From assembly GCA_036260375.1 (NCBI GenBank), contig DASZZZ010000044.1, forward strand, positions 1-64,000: a DNA stretch of 64,000 bases, written 5' to 3'. The position numbers and the translations under genes were made by a program. How positions within the stretch are numbered: the stretch's first letter is position 1; the number at the start of each line of letters is the position of its first letter. A model generated the notes under the pieces. It searched no databases. It was not told where the DNA came from and was given only the letters and a program-made list of their open reading frames with translations. This DNA is from DASZZZ01 sp036260375. Lineage in GTDB: Bacteria; Actinomycetota; CADDZG01; WHSQ01. Below are positions 1-7,578 of the stretch, one piece after another.

Positions 1-341
1 CGCAGCGCGCGGCTCCAGGACCCGACGACCGCGACCTCCTCGACGAGCACGGCACGGTCGCGGTCGAGCGCGACGACCGCCGGCACGCGCACGGCCCCCG
101 GCGCGCGCAACCCCGCGGCGCGCAGCGACGCCATCGCGCGCGCCGCGGTGTCGGGCGAGCCGGTGACGTAGCGCTTGACGACGACGTCGCGGCGGCGGAC
201 CGCGCCCGTGCGCCGGTCGCGGCACGTCAGGACGACGACGTCGACCCGTTTGCCGACACGGTGGATCGTGCTCACGGTCGTCGCCGCGACGACGTCGTGG
301 CCGGGCGGCGCCGGCACGACGCCGGCGACGGCGGTCTCCAT
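1..341 (-). CDS. Phosphotransferase-like (APH fold) protein, N-terminal part only
   Basis: The gene runs off the left edge, so only the first 113 or so codons are visible. The translation has a glycine- and valine-rich opening, then a VVVKRY segment like the ATP-binding lysine strand of aminoglycoside/choline-kinase-type phosphotransferases. An alanine-rich helix follows, then a hydrophobic strand ending LVEEV. This is the expected N-lobe order of the family, but the catalytic loop lies outside the window. I chose the ATG at 341 because GAGG lies 4 nt upstream; an in-frame ATG lies at 353. It follows the CGNR-type gene on the same strand after 44 nt, so the two may be co-transcribed. Substrate unknown. 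Confidence 0.5.
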   Translation of the reverse strand, partial: METAVAGVVPAPPGHDVVAATTVSTIHRVGKRVDVVVLTCRDRRTGAVRRRDVVVKRYVTGSPDTAARAMASLRAAGLRAPGAVRVPAVVALDRDRAVLVEEVAVVGSWSRAL

Positions 342-385
342 GCGCCTCAGCATGCACCACGCGACGCGGCGCGGGCGCGACCGCG

Positions 386-934
386 TCAGCGGGCGGCGGA
401 GCGGTTGCGCGCGCGGTACGCGGCGACGTTCGTGCGCGACGAGCAGGTGTCGTTGCAGTAGCGCCGCGACCGGTTGCGCGACGTGTCGACGAACACGTCG
501 CGGCAGTTGTCGGCGCGGCACACGCCGAGCCGGCCCTCGCCGAGGTCGGTCATCACCGCAGCGATCCCCATCGCCGCGACGACCGCGACGCGGTCGGACG
601 CGCGGCCGCTGCGCGCGTCGAAGCGCACGTGCCAGGCGCTCTCGTCTCGCTCGAGCACGGGCGACGCCGACGCGTCCGCCAGCACCTCGTTGACGATGCG
701 CGCCGCGGCCGCCTCGTCGGCGGCGTGGAACGCCGGGCGCAGGCGCTCCCGCACCGCGCGCACGGCCTCGACGTCGGCGTCGGTGACGTCGCCGGCCTCG
801 AGCCCGTGGTGGGCGAGGAAGTCGCGCAGGGCGCCGGCGTCGGGCAGCCACTCGCGGCCGGAGATCGAGCCACGGGAGTTGACGAGCTCCTCGGCGAACA
901 GGGCGGCTCGGTCTCTGTAATCTCTGAAATTCAC
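386..934 (-). CDS. CGNR-type zinc finger transcriptional regulator
   Basis: This 182-residue protein has the layout of the ABATE/CGNR zinc-finger family: an alpha-helical N-terminal stress-sensing-like region (about 1-130) and a C-terminal zinc finger. The finger shows C-x4-C (CRADNC), then RRYCNDTC, then the basic tail NVAAYRARN. The family signature CGNR reads CSSR here, so the name-giving motif has diverged although the surrounding residues are kept. The start is GTG with a GGAG box 7 nt before it. It is divergent from a small gene plus an EamA exporter, a common arrangement for this family and consistent with local control of the exporter. The effector is unknown. Confidence 0.85.
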   Translation of the reverse strand: MNFRDYRDRAALFAEELVNSRGSISGREWLPDAGALRDFLAHHGLEAGDVTDADVEAVRAVRERLRPAFHAADEAAAARIVNEVLADASASPVLERDESAWHVRFDARSGRASDRVAVVAAMGIAAVMTDLGEGRLGVCRADNCRDVFVDTSRNRSRRYCNDTCSSRTNVAAYRARNRSAAR

Positions 935-948
935 TTGACTCCTTACAG
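915..948. promoter_or_regulatory. Inverted repeat in divergent promoter region
   Basis: CTGTAA (915-920) and TTACAG (943-948) form an inverted repeat with a 22-nt gap. It covers the start of the CGNR-type gene and the -35 box of the divergent promoter. A regulator site is plausible, most simply for the CGNR-type protein itself, but nothing in the sequence proves it. Confidence 0.3.
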
Positions 949-963
949 GGAAAGACCTACAGT
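935..963 (+). promoter_or_regulatory. Sigma-70-type promoter for small gene and EamA exporter
   Basis: TTGACT, 17 nt, TACAGT gives a near-consensus housekeeping promoter pointing at the gene starting at 1008. The predicted transcription start is near 970, leaving a leader of about 38 nt with a strong GGGAGGAGG ribosome binding site. Confidence 0.6.
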
Positions 964-1007
964 AATGCCTGTCAGCGAGTTTAGACTCTTACGGGAGGAG
1001 GCGCAAG

Positions 1008-1193
1008 ATGCACCCCGACTTTCTCGGCTCGATCGCCGAGGACCGCGCTCGCGAGCTGCGGGCGGCGGCCGCGGCGTGGCGCCGGGCGGCGGAGGCGCGG
1101 CCGCGCCGCCCCGGTGACGCGCGGCTGCCGGCGGCGCGGGCGTGGGTCGCGATCGTGCGCGCCGCGCTGCCGCCTACCAGAGGGGGCGCGTGA
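1008..1193 (+). CDS. Small basic/alanine-rich protein coupled to EamA exporter
   Basis: This 61-residue protein starts with MHPDFLGSIAEDR and continues as a helix rich in Ala and Arg with no membrane segment. Reasons to call it real: a very strong ribosome binding site (GGGAGGAGG) at the right distance, a good promoter just upstream, and a stop codon that overlaps the GTG of the next gene as GTGA, the usual sign of translational coupling. I do not recognise a domain. By position it probably belongs to the same control unit as the exporter and the divergent CGNR-type regulator. Confidence 0.6.
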   Translation: MHPDFLGSIAEDRARELRAAAAAWRRAAEARPRRPGDARLPAARAWVAIVRAALPPTRGGA

Positions 1194-2080
1194 GCGCCGT
1201 CGCGGCCGCCGCGCTGCGGCCGGGGCTCGGGCGCGCGACGGCGTCGTTGCTCGCCGCGGTCACGATATGGAGCGCGACGTTCGTCGTCACCAAGGAGGCG
1301 CTCGCGGGCGTCGGGCCGATGACGCTGATGCTGCTGCGATTCGCCACCGGCGCCGCATGCCTGGCGCCGTTCGCGCGCCGGCACGGCTTCCGGCTCCGCA
1401 TGTCGCTGGAGCCGCGCTACGTGACGTTCGGCCTCACCGGGATGGTGCTGCACATCGGCCTCGAGACGACCGGACTGTTGTTCACGTCGGCCGCGACGGC
1501 GTCGCTGATCGTCGCGGCCATCCCGGCCGTCACCGCGGCCCTGTCCGTCGTCGTGCTGCACGAGCGTCCGTCGCGCGTCAACGTCGCCGGGATCGCGCTG
1601 TCGGTCGCCGGCGTCGTCGCGGTCACCAACGCGCGCGTCGAGGACGCGGGCCGGCTCCAGGGGCTCGGGAACCTGCTCGTGCTCGGCGGCGTCGTCGCGT
1701 GGGCGGCGTTCACGATGCAGGGCAAGCGGCTCTCCGCGCGCGTCCCCGCCCTCGTCACGACGACGGCGGCGATGGGCGCGGCCGTCGTGATCCTCGTGCC
1801 GCTCGCGGGCGCCGAGCTCGCGCTCGGCGGCGCGCCCGAGGTCGGCCCCACGACCGCCGCCGCGGTCGCCTACCTCGGCGTGCTGGCGTCGGCCGTCGCC
1901 TACGGCCTGTGGAACCACGCGCTAGAGCACGTCGACGCGTCGGCCGCCGCCACCTACGTCAACCTCGTGCCGGTCCTAGGCGTCGCGTTCGCGCTGCTGG
2001 CGGGTGAGCCGGCGAGCGCATCGCAGATCGCGGGCGGCGCGATCGTGGGGGCCGGCGTGTGGCTCAGCACGCGGCGCTGA
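1190..2080 (+). CDS. EamA/DMT-family transporter
   Basis: A 296-residue inner-membrane protein with about ten hydrophobic segments in two EamA repeats (roughly 14-140 and 155-290), the standard size and shape of drug/metabolite exporters. Typical motifs include WSATFVVTKEAL in helix 1 and LVPVLGVAFA near the end of the second repeat. The GTG start at 1190 overlaps the stop of the small gene before it by 4 nt and has AGAGGGGG upstream, so I prefer it to the longer open frame from 1142. The substrate cannot be read from sequence. It is co-transcribed with the 61-residue gene and probably controlled by the divergent CGNR-type protein. Confidence 0.88.
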   Translation: MSAVAAAALRPGLGRATASLLAAVTIWSATFVVTKEALAGVGPMTLMLLRFATGAACLAPFARRHGFRLRMSLEPRYVTFGLTGMVLHIGLETTGLLFTSAATASLIVAAIPAVTAALSVVVLHERPSRVNVAGIALSVAGVVAVTNARVEDAGRLQGLGNLLVLGGVVAWAAFTMQGKRLSARVPALVTTTAAMGAAVVILVPLAGAELALGGAPEVGPTTAAAVAYLGVLASAVAYGLWNHALEHVDASAAATYVNLVPVLGVAFALLAGEPASASQIAGGAIVGAGVWLSTRR

Positions 2081-2092
2081 GCCCGGGTCAAG

Positions 2093-2107
2093 CGCCGGCC
2101 CCCGGCG
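2093..2107 (+). terminator. Short GC hairpin after exporter gene
   Basis: CGCCGG and CCGGCG are separated by 3 nt, 12 nt after the exporter stop codon. No T-run follows, so this is at best a weak or Rho-assisted terminator. Confidence 0.25.
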
Positions 2108-2149
2108 TCCGATAGGGATCACGACGCGCCGGCGGCGACGGGAGCTCAC

Positions 2150-3082
2150 GTGACGTTCGTTCGATCCGCCCTCGCGGCGGCGGCCGCGGCCGCGCTCACC
2201 GGCGCGGCGTCGGCGGCACCGCTGCCCGGGGCGCCGTCCTGCCCCCTGTTCCCTCCCGACAACCACTGGAACCTGCGCGTCGACGACCTCCCCGTGCACC
2301 CGCGCTCGGGCGCCATCGTCCGCAGCATCGGCCGCGACGACGCGCTCCACGCCGACTTCGGCTCCGGGCTCTGGCGCGGCGCGCCGATCGGCATCCCGTA
2401 CACGACGGTCCCCGGCGACCAGCCGCGCGTCCCGGTCGAGTTCGGCTACGACGACGAGTCCGACCCGGGCCCGTACCCGATCCCGCCCGACGCGCCGGTC
2501 GAGGGCGGCCCCGATTCCGACGGCGACCGCCACGTCGTCGTCGTGGATCGCGACGCGTGCCGCCTCTACGAGCTGTTCGACGCCCATCCCGTCGGCGGCG
2601 GCGAGCGCTGGGTCGCCGGATCCGGTGCGACGTGGGACCTGAGGTCGAACGCGCTGCGACCGCGCGGATGGACGTCGGCGGACGCCGCGGGCCTGCCGAT
2701 CCTGCCCGGCCTCGTCCGCTACGACGAGGTCGCCGCCGGCCGCATCGACCACGCGATCCGCGTGACCGTGGTCCGCACGCGCCGTCACTACGTCTATCCG
2801 GCCCGGCACTTCGCGTCGAGCCTGACGAGCCGCGACCTCCCGGCCATGGGACAGCGACTGCGGCTCAAGGCCGGTTTCGACACGTCGCCATATCCGCGCG
2901 ACGTGCGCGTGATCCTGCGTGCGCTGAAGCGCTACGGGATGATCGTCGCCGACAACGGCAGCGACTGGTTCCTGGGCGGCGCGCCGGACGACCGGTGGGA
3001 CGACGACGCGCTCCACGTCCTCCACGAGATCGAGGGCCGCCACTTCGAGGTCGTCGACACGAGCGCGCTGCCGCGCCCTTAG
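2150..3082 (+). CDS. Exported protein of unknown function
   Basis: The 310-residue product opens with a short signal-peptide-like stretch (about residues 5-24, alanine-rich, ending ASAAP), so it is probably exported. The mature part is rich in Asp, Pro and Tyr, with repeated short motifs such as NHWNLRVDDLPVHPRS and DRHVVVVDRDACRLYEL. It looks like a beta-rich secreted protein and carries few cysteines. The GTG start has GGGAG upstream. I recognise no catalytic motif or named family. It stands alone between the exporter and a small two-gene unit on the same strand. Confidence 0.75.
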   Translation: MTFVRSALAAAAAAALTGAASAAPLPGAPSCPLFPPDNHWNLRVDDLPVHPRSGAIVRSIGRDDALHADFGSGLWRGAPIGIPYTTVPGDQPRVPVEFGYDDESDPGPYPIPPDAPVEGGPDSDGDRHVVVVDRDACRLYELFDAHPVGGGERWVAGSGATWDLRSNALRPRGWTSADAAGLPILPGLVRYDEVAAGRIDHAIRVTVVRTRRHYVYPARHFASSLTSRDLPAMGQRLRLKAGFDTSPYPRDVRVILRALKRYGMIVADNGSDWFLGGAPDDRWDDDALHVLHEIEGRHFEVVDTSALPRP

Positions 3083-3173
3083 GACGACGCTCGCGAGCCG
3101 CGGGATTTGCTTGCTCCGGATTGCGCCGGGCCGCGACCGGGAAAGGTGCCCGCATGACTACGGAGAGTGCTCG

Positions 3174-3362
3174 ATGAGCGCGGAGATCGCCGCCTTCCTC
3201 GGCGCGGCGCTGTTCGCGCTCGGCGCCGGCGTGCTGGCGCTCGTCGTGTGCGCGGGGATGCTCGCGGGAGCCCGCCGAGCCGTCGTCCGCAGCGGCGAGG
3301 GGTGGCTGTGGGTCCGCCCGCAGCGGCGGCCCGTGCGGGCGGCTCCGGGGCGGACGTCGTGA
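3174..3362 (+). CDS. Small single-span membrane protein
   Basis: This 62-residue protein has one clear membrane helix (about residues 6-30, FLGAALFALGAGVLALVVCAG) followed by a basic tail with WLWVRPQRR. The ATG at 3174 has CGGAGAG directly upstream. Its stop overlaps the GTG of the next tiny gene as GTGA. Third-position GC is as high as in neighbouring genes, which supports coding. No family recognised; by form it could be a small membrane-associated regulator or subunit. Confidence 0.5.
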   Translation: MSAEIAAFLGAALFALGAGVLALVVCAGMLAGARRAVVRSGEGWLWVRPQRRPVRAAPGRTS

Positions 3363-3460
3363 GCTTCCTGCTGCGCCTGGCGCGCGCCCGCATGCTGTAC
3401 GCGGCGGCGCGACGCGCCCTGCGCTACGCACAGGAGCGCCGCGCCGCACGCGGACGCTAG
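3359..3460 (+). CDS. 33-residue basic peptide coupled to the preceding gene
   Basis: A 33-codon frame starts with GTG overlapping the previous stop (GTGA). It encodes an arginine-rich amphipathic helix, VSFLLRLARARMLYAAARR, and ends RRAARGR. The exact 4-nt overlap and strong third-position GC favour a real coupled peptide over chance. It ends back to back with the convergent gene on the other strand with no gap. Function unknown; an amphipathic membrane-binding partner of the upstream single-span protein is a guess. Confidence 0.35.
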   Translation: MSFLLRLARARMLYAAARRALRYAQERRAARGR

Positions 3461-4345
3461 CTACGGCAGCGCCACCTGGCGCGAGTCGAAGAACAGGAAC
3501 ACGTTCGTCGGTACGTCGGGCGTCGCTTGTCCGCGCGCCTGGGCGGCGCGCAGCGCGTCGAGCGACGTCAGGCACGGGAACCCACCGCCGGGGTTGGCGG
3601 GGCAGCGCCCGTCGAAGTCCGGCCAGATGCGCTCGTCCGTGACGCGCACCGCGATCGTCTGCCACCAGATCGGGTTGAAGCTGTCGCCGTCGATGATGTG
3701 ACTGTGGTTCGGCAGCGGGATGTCGCCCGACGGTGCGCCGAGCGGCACGCCGAAGCTCTCGGCCACCGGCTCGACGTGCAGCGTCGACGGGTGCATCGTG
3801 CACGTCCCGAACGGGCCCGTGTGGCGCGTGTGCGGGGGGCCGGGCTCGGGGCACTGAACGTCGGCGCCGTCGCGGGTCGGGTCGACCGCCTCGATCGTCG
3901 CGTCGGCGTCCTTGCTGCTGTCGAAGAACGGCAATATGGCCCACACCGGCTCGACGTTCTCGATCGGGCGCCCGGTGGGGTCCGTCGTCGGAAGCGAGCC
4001 GCCGCGCGGCGACGGCTTCGTGGCGCCGACGATGCACGGCGATCCGGGCGGTCCCATCGCCGGGTGCTGGAACTCGTCCGGATCGACCGCCGCGACGAGC
4101 CCGTCGCCCTCGTGGCCGGGGCCGTCGAGGTCGTCGAAGCGCTCGTCCGTGCAGAAAAACTGCTGCGGGTACTCGAACGAGAGGACCTTGACGTTGCCGT
4201 AGCCCTCGGTGAACCCGGGGTCGTGCGGACGCGTGCGCGCCCCGTCGCCGAGCGACGCCCCCGCGAGCGCGACGAGCACGATCGCGACCGTGACCGGCAC
4301 GACGCGCAGCGCACGTCGAGCGCGTGCCGATGACGTCCACCTCAT
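3461..4345 (-). CDS. Exported protein of unknown function (cysteine-containing)
   Basis: The 294-residue product begins with a basic N-terminus and a hydrophobic segment (about residues 12-30, VVPVTVAIVLVALAGASLG), an uncleaved anchor or a signal peptide. The mature part contains several cysteines (for example FFCTDERF, SPCIVGA, VQCPEPG, GTCTMHP) and a conserved-looking PNHSHIIDG/FNPIWWQ region. Cysteines and polar motifs suggest an extracytoplasmic, disulfide-stabilised protein. I chose the ATG at 4345 because GGAGGTGA lies just before it; the open frame extends to 4399. I do not recognise the family. Confidence 0.72.
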   Translation of the reverse strand: MRWTSSARARRALRVVPVTVAIVLVALAGASLGDGARTRPHDPGFTEGYGNVKVLSFEYPQQFFCTDERFDDLDGPGHEGDGLVAAVDPDEFQHPAMGPPGSPCIVGATKPSPRGGSLPTTDPTGRPIENVEPVWAILPFFDSSKDADATIEAVDPTRDGADVQCPEPGPPHTRHTGPFGTCTMHPSTLHVEPVAESFGVPLGAPSGDIPLPNHSHIIDGDSFNPIWWQTIAVRVTDERIWPDFDGRCPANPGGGFPCLTSLDALRAAQARGQATPDVPTNVFLFFDSRQVALP

Positions 4346-4501
4346 GGCCCTCACCTCCGTGGTCGTGGACCGATGACCCCTCCTCGCTACAACGGCCACA
4401 GCCGCCCGCCGTTACGCGCCGGGTTGCGCGCGGCTCGCGTGTGGGAATACGTTCGAGACGGCGGTAGGGATCGCGTCAGCGGTCGCGGAAAGGGGGACGT
4501 G

Positions 4502-5074
4502 ATGGCGGAGCAACGAGGGCAGCGCGGCGAGGACTTCGGGCGCTCGAGCGAGCAGCGCGACGCCGAACGGTCGGAGCGGGCGAGGGAGGTCCTCGAGGAG
4601 ATTCGCCGGCGGCGCGACGAGGCGGGCAAGCGCGGCGACAACTTCACCGCCCCCAGCGAGGAGGAGCTCAAGCGCAAGCTGTTCGGCGTGCACTCGCCGC
4701 AGATCGTGTGGCAGAGCTGGGGCGGCTCGGCCCCGCGCGGCGGGACGCTGACGTACTCGGTCGGGATCAACAACCCCGACGCCTACACGCAGTACTGGCT
4801 CTTCGGGCACGTCTTCGTCGGCCCCGCGAACATCGCGCCGTCGGTCGGCGAGTCGCTCGCCGCGGTCGACGCGCGCTTCCCGCGCCTCACGATGCCGGCG
4901 TTCGCGGGGCTGAGCGTGCCGTCGGGCACGACCGCGACGCTCACCTTCAACATCGAGATCCCGACGAACGTCCAGGTCGGCAACTACATGGGCAACACGT
5001 ACCTGTTCCAGGCGACGTGGCACGACGTCGGCACGTACTTCGACCGCTCGCTGTTCGTCTTCGGCGTGACGTGA
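4502..5074 (+). CDS. Conserved hypothetical protein, charged N-terminus plus beta-sandwich-like domain
   Basis: The 190-residue protein has two parts. Residues 1-60 are highly charged and predicted helical (REDFGRSSEQRDAERSERAR type). Residues 70-190 look like a beta-sandwich (IVWQSWGGSAPRGGTLTYSVGINNP, LTFNIEIPTNVQVGNY). There is no signal peptide or membrane helix, so it is probably cytoplasmic or released by another route. The ATG follows a GGGGGA box; a GTG lies one codon upstream. It sits alone, divergent from the exported protein on its left. No function assigned. Confidence 0.65.
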   Translation: MAEQRGQRGEDFGRSSEQRDAERSERAREVLEEIRRRRDEAGKRGDNFTAPSEEELKRKLFGVHSPQIVWQSWGGSAPRGGTLTYSVGINNPDAYTQYWLFGHVFVGPANIAPSVGESLAAVDARFPRLTMPAFAGLSVPSGTTATLTFNIEIPTNVQVGNYMGNTYLFQATWHDVGTYFDRSLFVFGVT

Positions 5075-5093
5075 GCCGCGCGCGGCGCGGGCG

Positions 5094-6080
5094 TCAGTCC
5101 TCGACCCAGTCGCGCGTGAGGAACAGCCAGAACGCGAGCCCCGCGTACGAGCCGTAACGGCGGAAGCGCCGGACGATCGTGGCGTCCTTCTTGGGGCGGC
5201 CGCCGGTCAGCTGCACGTAGGTCGGGCGCGTCCACGAGTCCAGGATCAGACGCGAGTAGCGGCCGAGCATCAGCATCACGTGAGCCGCGGCGTAGGGCCC
5301 GACGCCGGGCAGCGCGAGCAGCCGCGTCTCGAGCTCGTCGTCGGGGACCTCGTCGGGCGACGCGCGTCCGAGCGCCTCGAGATCGAGCCGGCCCGACGCG
5401 ACCGACTCCGCGAGCTCGATGAAATAGCGCCCGCGGTAGCCGGCGCGCACGACGTCGCGGTAGAAGTCGTCGCCCGCCGCCGCCATCGCCTCCGGCGTCG
5501 GAAAGGCGCGCCCCAGGGGGCCGGACGGAGGCGCCCCGACCGCCGGCGCGCCGAGGTGCTCGACGAGCGCGCCGACCATCCGGACCGTCGCCGACCACGC
5601 GCAGTTCGTGGTGCAGACCGTCTTGACGATCTCCTCGAACACGGTCTGGCTGCGGATCATGCGCCCGGCCCCCGACGCCGCCCACGCGAGCTCGGGGTCG
5701 GCCGACGCGCGCGCGTAGAACTCCGACAGGTCCTCGTCGAGCCGCAGGATGCGCACGATCGCGGCGCGCACGCCCTCGACGACGCGCGGCCCGACGTTGG
5801 CGCCCGCTACGACCGCGACCCCGTGCCCGTCCTCTCCCGCGCCGATCGTCACGGTGCGCGGGCGCGCCCCGTCGAGCGCGACGGTGACCTCGAACGCCCA
5901 CCGCTCCCGGTCGAGGCGCATCGGCGGCAGCGTGGCGACGCCGTGCGACAGGAACGTCCGCCGCAGGTCGACGGGCTCGCCGCCCGCCCCCACGAGCGGG
6001 AACGTGATGCGGCGCGCCCCTCCGGCGCGGCGGGCGGCCGCGGCGGTGAGGGCCCCCTCGGGCGCGGCGTGGCGGGTCAC
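5094..6080 (-). CDS. HhH-GPD family DNA glycosylase (3-methyladenine/OGG-like)
   Basis: The 328-residue protein matches helix-hairpin-helix GPD base-excision glycosylases. The C-terminal half carries the hairpin LLALPGVGPYAAAHVML and the following ILDSWTRP, whose Asp sits where the catalytic Asp of the family lies. The N-terminal half (about 20-120) is beta-rich, like the AlkA/OGG N-domain. It should remove damaged bases from DNA; the exact lesion is not decided by sequence. No Fe-S cysteine cluster is visible at the C-terminus. The GTG at 6080 opens the conserved region. A 9-bp hairpin lies 14 nt upstream of this start. Confidence 0.8.
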   Translation of the reverse strand: MTRHAAPEGALTAAAARRAGGARRITFPLVGAGGEPVDLRRTFLSHGVATLPPMRLDRERWAFEVTVALDGARPRTVTIGAGEDGHGVAVVAGANVGPRVVEGVRAAIVRILRLDEDLSEFYARASADPELAWAASGAGRMIRSQTVFEEIVKTVCTTNCAWSATVRMVGALVEHLGAPAVGAPPSGPLGRAFPTPEAMAAAGDDFYRDVVRAGYRGRYFIELAESVASGRLDLEALGRASPDEVPDDELETRLLALPGVGPYAAAHVMLMLGRYSRLILDSWTRPTYVQLTGGRPKKDATIVRRFRRYGSYAGLAFWLFLTRDWVED

Positions 6081-6405
6081 GGGGCGGAGTGTAGCAGCGG
6101 CGCAACCGCCGCTGCGGTTACGACGGTTACTCGCGCCGCCGGGACTCGCCGCCCCTCCCCCGATCGCGGGGTCGCGGCCCCACGAACGGGTAGCTCGCTC
6201 CCTCTGTCGGGGGCTGGACGCCGTGACGCTTGCACGGGTTAATGGAACGAAGCGGACGTATCGACCCTTGGCCACGAGGCCGGCGGCTCCCGTCCCGCGG
6301 CGCCGAACCCGCGGGCGGGGGTGCGCACCGAGCGGGCGAGGGCGGTCTCCCACCCCCCCGGCCGTCCTCGCCTCGCCGGCTCCCCGCGGCGGCGCGGCCC
6401 GAGCC
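6081..6405. other. Non-coding interval with hairpin and direct repeats upstream of the glycosylase gene
   Basis: This interval holds no convincing gene. Next to the glycosylase start it contains a perfect inverted repeat, GCAGCGGCG / CGCCGCTGC (6094-6102 and 6107-6115, loop CAAC). A direct repeat GGTTAC follows at 6116-6121 and 6125-6130. The hairpin could be an operator or an RNA structure near the 5' end of the glycosylase mRNA. The rest, up to the end of the next minus-strand gene, shows nothing recognisable. Confidence 0.4.
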
Positions 6406-7128
6406 CTACGCGCCGAAGAACGCCAGGAGCTCGACCGCGAGCAGCGACAGCGCGAGGTCGTCCTCCGGAGCGGCGAGCCCCGCGACGAACGTCTCGACGC
6501 TGGCGTGCTCGGGCGGGACGCCCGCCGCGGCCCAGAACGTCAGGGCGCTGGCGCGGTCCCACGGCTCCCAGTCGTCGTCCGCCTCGCGCGCCCACCGCAG
6601 CGCCCACTCGGCCATCTCGGTCTTCGGGCCCTCGGCGAGCCAGTACGCGCCGGCGGCGGCGAACGTCGGGTACGCGCCGCCGGTGACGCGGCCGTCGTGG
6701 TCGGCCTCGCCCCGCAACAGGTCGAGCGCGCGGCGACCCGGGTCGCGCCCCGCCGCGAGCAACCCGCACACGGCCGCGGCGGTCGCCCACACGCGCCCGC
6801 CGGCCGCCGCGTCGAGCTCGCCGGGCACCTCCGACGGCGGGTCGAGCCACGCCCCAGCCGGCGTGCGCGCGTCCTCGAGCCAGTCGGCCGCGACCGCTGC
6901 GGGGCCGGAGTCGCGCAGACCCACGACGACGAGATGGCATAGCGCCTCGCCGGTCGCACCCGGCGACACGCGCCCGCCCGGGCCGACGAAGCCGCCGGCG
7001 CCGTCCTGGGACGGGATGTCGGGCACTGCGGCGGCGTCGTCGCCCGTGACGCGACGCGCGCGCCAGCGCTGCCACTCGTCGCCGCCGGTCGCGGCGCGCT
7101 CGATCACCGCGTGCACTTCGATCGCCAT
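6406..7128 (-). CDS. Conserved hypothetical protein with prenyltransferase/squalene-cyclase-like helical repeats
   Basis: The 240-residue protein is made of repeated alpha-helical units with WATAAAVCGLLAAG, GGAYPTFAAAGAYWLA and WEPWDRASALTFWAAAG. These resemble the alpha/alpha-toroid repeats of prenyltransferases and terpene cyclases, but I see no catalytic DxDD. A toroid-fold protein of unknown activity is therefore the most that can be said. It starts 9 nt after the stop of the upstream F420-type reductase gene on the same strand, so the two form an operon and may act in one pathway. Confidence 0.6.
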   Translation of the reverse strand: MAIEVHAVIERAATGGDEWQRWRARRVTGDDAAAVPDIPSQDGAGGFVGPGGRVSPGATGEALCHLVVVGLRDSGPAAVAADWLEDARTPAGAWLDPPSEVPGELDAAAGGRVWATAAAVCGLLAAGRDPGRRALDLLRGEADHDGRVTGGAYPTFAAAGAYWLAEGPKTEMAEWALRWAREADDDWEPWDRASALTFWAAAGVPPEHASVETFVAGLAAPEDDLALSLLAVELLAFFGA

Positions 7129-7137
7129 GCCCGGATG

Positions 7138-7575
7138 CTAGCCGCCGGAATCCGCCGTCCACCACAGCACTCGGTGCGGCGTGCACGCGACGACGTCGCC
7201 GCGCGGCGGCGCGTCGCGGTACTGCGCGTAGCGCCGCGCGAGCGCGTCGCCCGCGCTGCCCGGCGGCTCGACGCGCGCCGCGGCGCCGACCATGACCCAC
7301 CCGAGGCGCGACCAGTCGTCGTCCCAGCGGTCGAACAACAGCGTCACGCGCGGGTCGCGCCGCACGTTGCGAACGCGCGCCAGCGAGGTCGTCCGCTTGG
7401 GCTTGTGGTCGACCGCGGTGACGACGTCGTCATCGCGCAGCGCGAAGCATACGGGCACGGCGTGCGGCGCGCCGTCGTCGCCGAGCGTCACCAGCACCGC
7501 CCGCCGCGCCTCGGCGACGACCGCGCGCGCCGCGGGCGGCAGCTCCGAGAGGCGGGTGCACGAGCCCGACGGCAT
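7138..7575 (-). CDS. PPOX-class F420-dependent oxidoreductase (TIGR03668-like)
   Basis: The 145-residue protein has the split-barrel flavin-fold pattern of small PPOX-class F420-dependent reductases: RRAVLVTLGDDGAPHAVPVCFAL early, then VTAVDHKPKRTTSLARVRNVRRDPRVTLLFDRW, then WVMVGAAARVEP. The KPKRT and RNVRRDPRV segments match the cofactor-phosphate region of this group. Use of F420 rather than FMN is inferred from family resemblance. A GGGGAG box precedes the ATG. It lies 3 nt after a membrane-protein gene and 9 nt before the toroid-like gene, so three genes form one transcription unit. Confidence 0.8.
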   Translation of the reverse strand: MPSGSCTRLSELPPAARAVVAEARRAVLVTLGDDGAPHAVPVCFALRDDDVVTAVDHKPKRTTSLARVRNVRRDPRVTLLFDRWDDDWSRLGWVMVGAAARVEPPGSAGDALARRYAQYRDAPPRGDVVACTPHRVLWWTADSGG

Positions 7576-7578
7576 CCG

